Of a DNA stretch of 64,000 bases, positions 9,168-19,032 are shown piece by piece (the stretch's first letter is position 1; each line of letters starts with the position of its first letter). The stretch is from NCBI RefSeq assembly GCF_916700565.1, contig NZ_CAKAKO010000001.1, forward strand, positions 868,001 through 932,000. Reading direction: 5' to 3'. The stretch comes from Xenophilus sp. Marseille-Q4582 (lineage in GTDB: Bacteria; Pseudomonadota; Gammaproteobacteria; Burkholderiales; Burkholderiaceae_C). A program made the translations under genes and the position numbers. The notes beneath the pieces are model-generated. The model saw nothing but the letters and a program-made list of their open reading frames with translations, searched no databases and was not told the origin of the DNA.

Positions 9168-9599
9168 TCAATCCGCCGCCGCAAAGTGCGGCGCCGGATG
9201 CACCGCATCCCCCTGGTAAAACGCCGCGAAGCGCTCGAACTGCCGCTGGGCATCGGCAGCATCCACGCCTTCCTTGAGCACGGCGCTGGTAAAGCCCGTG
9301 CGCTGCATCTGCACCAACTGGTCGATCAGCACGTCGCCGGTGGCGCGCAGTTCGCCGGCAAAGCCCAGGCGGCGGCGCAGCAGAAAGGCCTGGCTGTAGG
9401 CGCGGCCGTCGGTGAAGGCCGGGAAATGCAGGTCGATGCGGTCGATCTGCGCCAGCTGGTCCTTCAGCGTGTGCGGGTCCACGTCGTTGGCCAGCGCGAT
9501 CTGGCGCGTGCCGTCGGCTTCGGTGTGCTCCCCGTGCGCGAGGATGCGCAGGGTCTGGGCGCTGCTGTTCGGCGCTGCCGTTGTGCTGGCGCTGCTCAT
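9168..9599 (-). CDS. DUF934 protein of the assimilatory sulfite reductase operon
   Basis: A 143-residue protein of the DUF934 family, found next to cysI in many betaproteobacteria and thought to help sulfite reduction. Recognisable parts are IDRIDLHFPAFTDGRAYSQAFLLRRRLGFAGELRATGDVLIDQL and a C-terminal QRQFERFAAFYQGD. It contains no obvious cofactor motif. The ATG at 9599 overlaps the cysI stop as ATGA, so it is translationally coupled. The usual downstream partners cysH, cysD and cysN are absent here: a terminator and an IS3 element follow instead. Confidence 0.85.
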   Translation of the reverse strand: MSSASTTAAPNSSAQTLRILAHGEHTEADGTRQIALANDVDPHTLKDQLAQIDRIDLHFPAFTDGRAYSQAFLLRRRLGFAGELRATGDVLIDQLVQMQRTGFTSAVLKEGVDAADAQRQFERFAAFYQGDAVHPAPHFAAAD

Positions 9600-11392
9600 G
9601 CCGCCACCTCTTCGTCGGCCTTGTGGCGTGCGGCGTTGGCGGCGGCCTTGAAGGGGTCGTGGCCCACGCGGCGCAGGGTGTCGATGAAGGTCTCCCAGCG
9701 GCCGCCCGGGGCGGGCTGGCGCTGGTCGCGGTAGGTGCCGAGCACGGCCTCGATCACATCCGGCACTTCCGCGGCCGAAAACGAGGGGCCGACCACCTTG
9801 CCGGCCTGGGCCGGGCCGCTGAGGTCCGAACCGTCGGAGCCCGCCAGCGTGACCTGGTACCACTCCTTGCCGTCCTTGTCGACGCCGAGGATGCCGATGT
9901 GGCCGCTGTGGTGGTGGCCGCAGCTGTTGATGCAGCCGCTGATGTGCAGGTCGATCTCGCCCAGGTCGTCGAGCTCGTCCAGGTCCTGGTAGCGCTCGGT
10001 GATGGCTTCGGCAATCGGGATCGAGCGTGCATTGGCCAGCGCGCAGAAGTCGCCGCCGGGGCAGGCGATCATGTCGGTCAGCAGGTGCACGTTGGCGCTG
10101 GCGAAGCCGGCGGCCCGCGCGGCCTGCCACAGCTCGAACAGGTCGTCGGCATGCACCCAGGGCAGCAGCACGTTCTGGTCGTGCGTCACGCGCACTTCGC
10201 CGGCCGAGAAGCGGTCGGCCAGGTCGGCGACGGTGTCGAGTTGGTCGGCATCGGCGTCGCCGGGCGCCTGGCCCCGGCGCTTGAAAGAGAGCGTCACGGC
10301 GCGCAGCGCCGGGTTCTTGTGCGGTGCCACGTTGCGCTGCAGCCAGCGGCCGAACATCGGCTCGGCGGCGGCATGCACGGCCAGCGCGGCTTCGGCCTGG
10401 GCCGGGTCGTGGGCACGCCCGGGCAGGGCAGGCGGCACGAAGCAGGCGGCCACGCGGTCGAATTCGGCCTGCGGGATGGTGTGCGGGGCGCCGTCGAGTT
10501 CCACGATCTCGCGGAATTCCTTCTCGACCTCGTCGATGTAGGTTTGGCCTTCGGCCTTCACCAGGATCTTGATGCGCGCCTTGTACTTGTTGTCGCGGCG
10601 GCCCCAGCGGTTGTACACGCGCACCACCGCTTCCAGGTAGTTCATGATCTGCTGCCAGGGCAGGAACTCGCGCAGCACCACGCCCACCATGGGCGTGCGG
10701 CCCATGCCGCCGCCCACGCGCACCTGGAAGCCGATCTCGCCGGCTTCGTTCTTCAGCAGGCGCAGGCCCACGTCATGCCAGCCGGTGGCGGCGCGGTCCT
10801 CGGCCGCGCCGGTGATGGCGATCTTGAACTTGCGCGGCAGGAAGGCGAATTCGGGGTGCAGCGTGCTCCACTGCCGCATGATCTCGGCGTAGGGGCGCGG
10901 GTCCACGGCCTCGTCCACGGCGATGCCGGCGCGCTCGTCGCTCGTGATGTTGCGGATGCAGTTGCCGCTGGTCTGGATGCCGTGCATGTCCACCGACGCC
11001 AGCAGGTCCATCACGTCGGCACTCTTGGCCAGCGGGATCCAGTTGTACTGGACGTTCTGGCGCGTGGTGAAGTGCGCGTAGTGCGTGGGCAGTTTCACGG
11101 TGCCCAGCAACCCCTGCGTTTCCAGGGCCTGCTTGTAGACGGCGGCTTCGGGCTCGTCGTACTCGCGCGCGATGCGGGCCAGCACACGCAGCTGGCGGCT
11201 GGCCAGCTCGCCGTACGGCACGGCCACGCGCAGCATGGGCGCGTAGCGCTGCACGTACCAGCCGTTCTGCAGGCGCAGGGGCAGGAACTCGTGGTCGGCC
11301 AGCTTGCCGGCCTGCCAGCGCTCGAGCTGGTCGCGGAACTGCGCGGCGCGCTGGCGCACGAACTGGCGGTCGAAATCGGTGTACTGATACAT
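9596..11392 (-). CDS. cysI: Nitrite/sulfite reductase hemoprotein
   Basis: Reduces sulfite to sulfide with six electrons for cysteine synthesis, using coupled siroheme and a [4Fe-4S] cluster. The 598-residue protein has the siroheme-binding signature HFTTRQNVQYNWIP and GIQTSGNCIRNIT in the first ferredoxin-like half. The cluster-ligand cysteines lie in the C-terminal half, as CPGGDFC and then HISGCINSCGHHHSGHIG. The length matches the family. Sulfite rather than nitrite is favoured by the coupled DUF934 gene and by the inverted repeat upstream that could be a LysR (CysB-like) site. It starts with MYQYTDFDRQFV, as homologues do. Confidence 0.92.
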   Translation of the reverse strand: MYQYTDFDRQFVRQRAAQFRDQLERWQAGKLADHEFLPLRLQNGWYVQRYAPMLRVAVPYGELASRQLRVLARIAREYDEPEAAVYKQALETQGLLGTVKLPTHYAHFTTRQNVQYNWIPLAKSADVMDLLASVDMHGIQTSGNCIRNITSDERAGIAVDEAVDPRPYAEIMRQWSTLHPEFAFLPRKFKIAITGAAEDRAATGWHDVGLRLLKNEAGEIGFQVRVGGGMGRTPMVGVVLREFLPWQQIMNYLEAVVRVYNRWGRRDNKYKARIKILVKAEGQTYIDEVEKEFREIVELDGAPHTIPQAEFDRVAACFVPPALPGRAHDPAQAEAALAVHAAAEPMFGRWLQRNVAPHKNPALRAVTLSFKRRGQAPGDADADQLDTVADLADRFSAGEVRVTHDQNVLLPWVHADDLFELWQAARAAGFASANVHLLTDMIACPGGDFCALANARSIPIAEAITERYQDLDELDDLGEIDLHISGCINSCGHHHSGHIGILGVDKDGKEWYQVTLAGSDGSDLSGPAQAGKVVGPSFSAAEVPDVIEAVLGTYRDQRQPAPGGRWETFIDTLRRVGHDPFKAAANAARHKADEEVAA

Positions 11393-11445
11393 CGTGTGTG
11401 GGGACGGCTCGGCAGCGCAGGCACCGCCGATGGGACGGAGCCGGC

Positions 11446-11474
11446 ACTGTACGGAAAGTGCTTATCCATCCCAA
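11446..11474 (-). promoter_or_regulatory. Candidate promoter of cysI
   Basis: On the minus strand TTGGGA (11474-11469) and TACAGT (11451-11446) are 17 bases apart, with the -10 box about 54 bp upstream of the cysI start. It overlaps a GGATAAG motif between the two hexamers. Confidence 0.45.
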
Positions 11475-11491
11475 CTATTTTTTGGTGCGGC

Positions 11492-11507
11492 GCTTATGCG
11501 GATAAGC
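11492..11507. promoter_or_regulatory. Inverted repeat, possible CysB-like operator
   Basis: GCTTAT-GCGG-ATAAGC just upstream of the candidate cysI promoter. ATAAG/CTTAT half sites recur at 11461-11465 and near 11559. LysR-type regulators such as CysB use AT-rich dyads in this position relative to -35. Assignment to CysB is inference. Confidence 0.4.
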
Positions 11508-11752
11508 ATATGCGCCAGCATTCATGCGGCTTCCGGCGGCTTGGGAGCGGTGATCCGGATAAGGCGCCGGATCTCGAATTTTAGGTGCGCGGGGCGCCGG
11601 CGCCGGGGGCCGGCCCCAATGCCGCAGCGGCGCTGGGGGTTGAGCGGGCGGCCTGGAGCGCCCGCCGGAGCGGCGGCGCACGCAAAGCCTCGCGGCGCAT
11701 CCCCGTCGGATCGGGCCGCACTCGCATGCCTGCCCGCGTCACGTATGGCGCC
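11508..11752. other. Intergenic region between the cysI promoter and the IS5 element
   Basis: About 245 bp with no supported gene. It is GC-rich and carries short dyads such as GGGGCGCCGGCGCCGGGG (around 11590). It would have been the spacer between cysI and the divergent glpQ before the IS5 insertion, and may contain the original glpQ promoter. Confidence 0.4.
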
Positions 11753-11758
11753 TACCTA

Positions 11759-13260
11759 GTCCGCCCTGAACAACTCGCAAGCCCTTGATCTGACTGGTTG
11801 TTCTTCGAGTTGATGGGCGCGGGATTTGCAAGGTATGGTCTTGCCAGTGCCTGTTTTCTTGCAAATTTCTCCGGGGAGTCCGATGGGTCCGAAGCCTTCG
11901 CAGCCGCAAACGGGCGAGTTGTTTCGTCCACGACTGGACGAGCAGATCAACATGAAGCATCCGCTGGTCAGGCTGGGCGCGCTGATCGACTGGGCCGAGA
12001 TCGAGCGCACGTTCGCGGTGTCGTTCACTTCGGGGCGCGGGCGGCCCGCCTTGGCGCCGCGCCTGGTCGCCGGGCTGCTGTACCTGCAGCACACCTTCGA
12101 TGCCTCCGACGAGGCGGTGGTCAACACCTGGGTGGAGAACCCATACTGGCAGTTCTTCTGCGGCGAGACCTACCTGCAGACCGAGCTGCCCATTGACCCG
12201 TCCAGCCTGACGCGCTGGAGAAAGCGCGTTGGGGAAGAAGGCGTGGAGATGCTGCTGGCGGCCAGCATCGATGCCGCCCGGCGTGGTGGCGTCATCAAGA
12301 AAGCCAGCGTGCAGCAAGTGATCGTGGACACCACGGTGATGCCCAAGGCTATCGCTCACCCCACCGACAGCCGCCTGCTGGAGCGAGGCCGCCAGCACCG
12401 GGTCAAGGTGGCCGAGGGCAATGGGCTGAAACTGCGCCAGAACTACAACCGCATCGCCCCACGGCTGGCCGCGCAGATCGGGCGCTACGCCCACGCCAAG
12501 CAGTTCAAGCGCATGAACAAGGCCGTTCGCACACTGCGCACCCGGGTTGGCCGCGTGCACCGCCACGTGGCCCGCCAACTGCACATGCGGCCCGAAGCGG
12601 CCCCGCCCAAGGTCCATGACCTGCTGCAGCCCACCGGCCGCATCCTCCGTCAACGCACGAAGGACAAGAACAAGCTGTACGCCCTGCACGCGCCCGAGGT
12701 CGAATGCATCAGCAAAGGCAAAGCCAGGACACCGTACGAGTTCGGCGTGAAGGTCAGCATCGCTACCACGTTGAAGGAAGGCCTGGTGGTGGGCATGCGC
12801 TCCATGCCGGGCAACCCCTACGACGGCCACACCCTGGCTGAGACACTGGAGCAGGTGGGCATCCTCACTGGCACGGACAGGCCGCCCGCCACGGCAATCG
12901 TGGACAAGGGCTACCGGGGTGTGAAAGTTGAAGGTGTGCGCATCCTGATGTCGGGCCAAAAGCGGGGCATCACCCGAACGCTCAGGGCCATGATCAAGCG
13001 GCGCAGCGCCATCGAACCGGCCATTGGGCACATGAAGATGGACGGGCGGCTGGGCCGCAACCCGCTCAAGGGTGCGCTGGGCGATGCGCTGCACGCGGTG
13101 ATGTGCGGTGCCGGGCATAACCTGCGCCTGATCCTGGCCGCGCTGCGGCTTTATTGCGCCCGATTCGGGTTATCGATGCAGGCGGTCATCGCCGCACTGC
13201 TGGCCGCTCCTGGCGACGTCAGCCTATCTGTAGCTGACAACTGAATTGTTCAGGGCTGAC
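11759..13260 (+). mobile_element. IS5-family insertion sequence, complete, 1502 bp
   Basis: The ends are imperfect inverted repeats of about 18 bp, GTCNGCCCTGAACAANTC (left GTCC..., right GTCA...). The element is flanked by the direct repeat TACCTA (11753-11758 and 13261-13266), the footprint of a simple insertion; a shorter duplication within that repeat, as usual for IS5 relatives, is equally possible. It contains one intact transposase gene. It sits in the cysI-glpQ intergenic region and ends 54 bp before the glpQ start codon. Confidence 0.92.
11883..13244 (+). CDS. IS5-family transposase
   Basis: The 453-residue DDE transposase has an N-terminal DUF772-type domain (MKHPLVRLGALIDWAEIER, PRLVAGLLYLQHTFDASDEAVV and WVENPYWQFFCGE). 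The catalytic residues are visible: Asp in QVIVDTTVMPKA, Asp in TAIVDKGYRGVK and Glu in KRRSAIEPAIGHMK. GNPYDGHTL is another marker of this IS5 subgroup. The ATG at 11883 has GGGGAG four bases upstream; the frame is open back to an ATG at 11826, a less likely start. The gene is intact and reads toward glpQ, so read-through transcription of glpQ is possible. Confidence 0.93.
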   Translation: MGPKPSQPQTGELFRPRLDEQINMKHPLVRLGALIDWAEIERTFAVSFTSGRGRPALAPRLVAGLLYLQHTFDASDEAVVNTWVENPYWQFFCGETYLQTELPIDPSSLTRWRKRVGEEGVEMLLAASIDAARRGGVIKKASVQQVIVDTTVMPKAIAHPTDSRLLERGRQHRVKVAEGNGLKLRQNYNRIAPRLAAQIGRYAHAKQFKRMNKAVRTLRTRVGRVHRHVARQLHMRPEAAPPKVHDLLQPTGRILRQRTKDKNKLYALHAPEVECISKGKARTPYEFGVKVSIATTLKEGLVVGMRSMPGNPYDGHTLAETLEQVGILTGTDRPPATAIVDKGYRGVKVEGVRILMSGQKRGITRTLRAMIKRRSAIEPAIGHMKMDGRLGRNPLKGALGDALHAVMCGAGHNLRLILAALRLYCARFGLSMQAVIAALLAAPGDVSLSVADN

Positions 13261-13314
13261 TACCTAGCATCCGGGCGCGACTGCATTTCGACAAACCCTT
13301 TCTCCTTCCATCCC

Positions 13315-14736
13315 ATGAAGCCTTGCGTCCTGCCCCTGCCGAGTCCTGCGCCGCGGCGCTTCGCCCTGGGCGCGCTGGCGGCCGCCACCCTGGCCCTGGC
13401 CGCCTGCGGCGGCGGCGATGGCGGCGTCTTCGTCGGCCTGCCGCCGGTGCCCGAAACCCCGGCGCCCGTGCGCTACCGGACGCTGGACGGCACGCCGCCC
13501 CAGGTGATCGCCCACCGCGGCCTGTCGGGCCTGTACCCCGAGCAGACGCGCATGGCCTACGAGAAGGCGGCCGACGCGGGCGCCGACATGCTCGAGATGG
13601 ACATGCACCTGACGCGCGACTGCCAGCTGGTCGCGCGCCACAACGCCTGGCTCAGCGACAGCACCAACGTGGCCGAGGTGGCCAAGTCCAACGCCACAGT
13701 GGCCGCACGCAAGCGCACCACGCCCGGCGTGTGGGTGGACGTGAAGTATCCCGCCGTTCCCGCCAACGGCCCGGCGCAGTACCTGAGCGACCAGCTCGAC
13801 CCGCGCGACCCGAAATCGGTGCTGCAGGCCCTGGTGGTCGACGGCGAGGACCACACCGACGACTGGTCGATCAGCGACTTCACGATGAAGGAGCTGAGCG
13901 AGTGGCTGCGCGGCACCACGCTGGACAACCGCGCCGAGCGCCCGACGGAATTCAACGGCCAACTGCCGCTGATCAGCGCGCAGGAGGTGATCGACATCGC
14001 CGTGGCCAAGGGCAAGGAGCACCAGCGCACCATCGCGGTGTACGCCGAGACCAAGAACCCCTACTGGAACAACCAGCAGGCCATTGCCAACGGCTGCGGC
14101 GCGCCGGGTTCGTCGCCCTTCGAAGACGCGGTGATGAAGCTGCTGGAACGCAACAAGCTCAACACCCCGGCGTCGCCGATCTACATCCAGAGCTTCGACC
14201 CGCAAAGCCTCAAGACCCTGCGCAAGGCGGGCATGAAGGCCAAGGCCGTGCAGCTGATCGACGGCAACGACTTCAACCTCAAAGACGGCTCGATGGTCTT
14301 CATCACCGACGACGCGTGGACCTTCATCAGCGGCCGGCCCTACAGCTGGACGCTGGCCGGCGACGCGCGCACCTTCGGCGCCATGCTCACGCCCGAGGGC
14401 CTGGCCGAGATCCGGACCTATGCCGACGGCATCGGCCCGTGGAAGCCGCAGATCCTCGCGCATTCGGTGGTGCCGTACAAGGAAGGCGCCGGGCTGAAGG
14501 ACGTCAACACGCTCAAGGACACGGGCCTGATCGCCCGCGCGCACCAGGCCGGGCTGGTGGTGCACAGTTTCACCTTCCGCAACGAGCCGGGGCGCCTCGC
14601 GGGCTTGTACCAGGGCGACCCGGTGCAGGAATTCCTGGCCTACTACCGCCTGGGCATCGATGGCGTGTTCACGGACTTCCCGCAGACCGGTGTGAAGGCC
14701 CGGGAAGCCTACGAGCAGGAACTCAAGAAGAAGTAG
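13315..14736 (+). CDS. glpQ: Glycerophosphodiester phosphodiesterase, lipoprotein (GlpQ type)
   Basis: Hydrolyses glycerophosphodiesters to glycerol-3-phosphate and an alcohol on the periplasmic side. The 473-residue protein has a signal sequence with lipobox LAAC (in TLALAACGGG), so it is membrane-anchored. The GDPD domain begins PPQVIAHRGLSGLYPEQTRMAYEKA with the catalytic His-Arg pair, followed by the metal ligands in DMLEMDMHLTRD and the second His in LVARHNAWL. IAVYAETKNP and GIDGVFTDFP complete the barrel. The start is not preceded by a clear Shine-Dalgarno sequence. The IS5 element ends 54 bp upstream, so the native promoter was probably separated and expression may now depend on the element. 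Confidence 0.93.
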   Translation: MKPCVLPLPSPAPRRFALGALAAATLALAACGGGDGGVFVGLPPVPETPAPVRYRTLDGTPPQVIAHRGLSGLYPEQTRMAYEKAADAGADMLEMDMHLTRDCQLVARHNAWLSDSTNVAEVAKSNATVAARKRTTPGVWVDVKYPAVPANGPAQYLSDQLDPRDPKSVLQALVVDGEDHTDDWSISDFTMKELSEWLRGTTLDNRAERPTEFNGQLPLISAQEVIDIAVAKGKEHQRTIAVYAETKNPYWNNQQAIANGCGAPGSSPFEDAVMKLLERNKLNTPASPIYIQSFDPQSLKTLRKAGMKAKAVQLIDGNDFNLKDGSMVFITDDAWTFISGRPYSWTLAGDARTFGAMLTPEGLAEIRTYADGIGPWKPQILAHSVVPYKEGAGLKDVNTLKDTGLIARAHQAGLVVHSFTFRNEPGRLAGLYQGDPVQEFLAYYRLGIDGVFTDFPQTGVKAREAYEQELKKK

Positions 14737-14928
14737 GCGCAGGAAGAAGCCGGCCCGGCGTGCCGCACGGCCGCGCCGCGCCGCCTCACGGCAGGTCGGC
14801 CGGAACATCCGCAATCCGAAGAGCGCCGGCGCGGGTCATGGACGGGTGCTGTAGGCGAGGGGCGCGAATGCCGTGTGGCGGGGCCTTGCTGCCCCCAGGG
14901 CGGCACCAGGGCCGATCAGAATGCGGGC

Positions 14929-16284
14929 ATGACTGACCGCTTCTTTTTTCCGCGCGCCTGGCCGGCCTGCGGCGCGCTGGTGCTGGGCCTGGCCGGCTGT
15001 GCGGCGCCCGGTGCCGGTTCGCCGACCGCGCCTGCGGCCGCGCCCGCCGCGCCGACCCTGCCTGCGCCGCCCGCGCCTTCGACAGCTCCGGCCCCCGTTC
15101 CTGCCCCCGCCGTGCCGGCCGCCCCCGCCGCGGCGCCCGACGTCGCCGCGCAGGCGCAGGCGCAGGCCTTTGCCCAATGGGTCGCGCAGTTCCGCGCCGA
15201 GGCGCGCGCGGCCGGCATCGCCGAAGGCACGCTGCATAGCGCCTTCGATGGCGTGCAACTGCGGCCCGACGTGATCGCGCGCGACCGCTCGCAGGCCGAG
15301 TTCACGCGCGCGGTGTGGGACTACCTGGACACCGCCGCCTCCGACGCGCGCGTGGCGCGGGGCCAGCAGCGCCTGCAGGAATGGCGCAGCGAACTGGACG
15401 CCGCCGCCGCGCGCCATGGCGTGCCGGCCGAGATCGTGGCGGCGATCTGGGGGATGGAGAGCAACTACGGCGCCAACTACGGCGACGTCCCGACCATCGA
15501 TGCGCTCGCCACGCTGGGTTTCGACGGCCGCCGAGGCCCCTGGGCGCGCGGGCAGCTGATGGCCGCGCTGCGCATCCTGCAAAACGGCGACATCCCGCGC
15601 GAGCGCATGATCGGCTCGTGGGCCGGCGCCATGGGCCAGACGCAGTTCCTGCCCAGCGTGTTCCTCGCGCATGCGGTGGACGCCGACGGCGACGGCCGGC
15701 GCGACATCTGGGGCAGCATGCCCGACGTGATCGCGTCGACCGCCAACTTCCTGCGCCACGAGGGCTGGCAGCCCGGGCAGCCCTGGGGCGTGGAAGTGCA
15801 GCTGCCGCCGGGCTTCGATGTCGCACGCGCCGATGGCGAACTGCGCCAGTCCGCCGCGCAATGGGCGGCCGAGGGCGTGCGCCGCGTCGATGGCGCGGCG
15901 CTGCCGGACCTGCCCGACGCGGCGCTGCTGCTGCCGGCCGGCGCGCGCGGCCCGGCCTTCCTGGTCGGGGCCAACTTCCGCACCCTCCTTCGCTACAACA
16001 ACGCCACCAGCTATGCGCTGGGCGTGGGGCTGCTGGCGCAGCGGCTGGCGGGCGGGCCCGGCGTGCAGGCGGCCTGGCCGCGCGAGCTCACGCCCTTGCG
16101 CCGCGAGGAGGTGCGCGCCTTGCAGCAGGCGCTGCATGCGCGCGGCTTCGACAGCGGCACGCCCGACGGCGTGGTGGGCCGCGCCACGCGCGCCGCGCTG
16201 CGCGCCTGGCAGCGAAGCGCCGGCCTGCCGCCGGACGGCTATCCGACGGTGCAGCTGCTGGAGCAATTGACCGCGCCGCGCTGA
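14929..16284 (+). CDS. mltB: Lytic murein transglycosylase, MltB family, with peptidoglycan-binding domain
   Basis: Cleaves the glycan strands of peptidoglycan to form 1,6-anhydro ends. The 451-residue protein has a lipobox LAGC (Cys24), then an alanine/proline-rich linker (about 30-80) that can span from the outer membrane. The SLT_2 catalytic domain shows the general acid in AIWGMESNYGANYG (Glu177) plus SWAGAMGQTQFLPS and DADGDGRRDIW. A C-terminal PG_binding_1 domain (VRALQQALHARGFDSGTPDG, VVGRATRAALRAWQ) binds the cell wall. The frame is open upstream to 14875, but the ATG at 14929 gives a proper signal peptide. Confidence 0.93.
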   Translation: MTDRFFFPRAWPACGALVLGLAGCAAPGAGSPTAPAAAPAAPTLPAPPAPSTAPAPVPAPAVPAAPAAAPDVAAQAQAQAFAQWVAQFRAEARAAGIAEGTLHSAFDGVQLRPDVIARDRSQAEFTRAVWDYLDTAASDARVARGQQRLQEWRSELDAAAARHGVPAEIVAAIWGMESNYGANYGDVPTIDALATLGFDGRRGPWARGQLMAALRILQNGDIPRERMIGSWAGAMGQTQFLPSVFLAHAVDADGDGRRDIWGSMPDVIASTANFLRHEGWQPGQPWGVEVQLPPGFDVARADGELRQSAAQWAAEGVRRVDGAALPDLPDAALLLPAGARGPAFLVGANFRTLLRYNNATSYALGVGLLAQRLAGGPGVQAAWPRELTPLRREEVRALQQALHARGFDSGTPDGVVGRATRAALRAWQRSAGLPPDGYPTVQLLEQLTAPR

Positions 16285-16344
16285 GCGCGCGCAGGGCCGG
16301 CCGTGCGCGGCCGCTCGCGCCCCGGCCGGCGCCGGCGCCGGCGC

Positions 16345-18474
<2,130 letters not shown>

Positions 18475-18507
18475 GCGAACCCTCCAGAGGCTGAACGAGG
18501 CCGCAAG

Positions 18508-18538
18508 TTAGTGCAGCGCCGCACCGTGCCGTGTAGGA
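18508..18538 (-). promoter_or_regulatory. Shared upstream motif TCCTAC-N21-CTAA (glgX)
   Basis: On the minus strand TCCTAC (18538-18533) and CTAA (18511-18508, within CACTAACTT) are separated by 21 bases. CTAACTT resembles the -10 region of stationary-phase promoters. The same spacing occurs before katE (21552-21582). Confidence 0.4.
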
Positions 18539-18669
18539 GGACCGAGCGAGGCGCGCGGCATCAAGGCGCCGTCGCGGGCGCCACCGCCCGGGGACGCCGC
18601 GCGCCGGGCGCCACCTGCGCCGCGGGTGGCCGGCAGTCGCCTGCAAGCGCCGCTGTTCAGGCCTCGCCC

Positions 18670-18963
18670 TCAGCGGTCCCGCTGATTCTTGGCCGGATGG
18701 TTCGGCTCCTCGTAAGGCGAACTGCCGTCGTTGGCCGATGCGCCCACGGGCTTGTCGCCCTCGGTGAGGCGCTGCTGCTGCCGCTCGGCCTGCTCGCGCC
18801 GGGCCGCGGGGTCGGGCGCGGGCGCGCCGGTGCGGTCCGAGTTCTTGGCGAACTGCTTCATGGCCTTCTGGGCAGGAAGATGGCTGCCCTTGTCGCTGGC
18901 GTCGAAGCCGGCCGCGTCGTCGGGCGCGGGGTCTGCAGCGGGGCGGGAGGGGTCACGGGTCAT
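18670..18963 (-). CDS. Small hydrophilic protein of unknown function next to katE
   Basis: A 97-residue, very polar protein with no hydrophobic core: MTRDPSRPAADPAPDD, then KGSHLPAQKAMKQFAKNSDR, EQAERQQQRLTEGDKP and SSPYEEPNHPAKNQRDR. I do not recognise a named family, but such disordered, glutamine/lysine-rich proteins are common in stress loci of related bacteria. It lies 69 bp downstream of katE on the same strand and could share its transcript. No catalytic motif is present. A role as a stress-time accessory protein is inference from position only. Confidence 0.65.
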   Translation of the reverse strand: MTRDPSRPAADPAPDDAAGFDASDKGSHLPAQKAMKQFAKNSDRTGAPAPDPAARREQAERQQQRLTEGDKPVGASANDGSSPYEEPNHPAKNQRDR

Positions 18964-19032
18964 GGCAGGGGCTCTGGGAGAAGGGGCGAGGGCCGGGCGC
19001 GCGGCCCGACCGCCAGGAGGCAGCGAGGCGAG

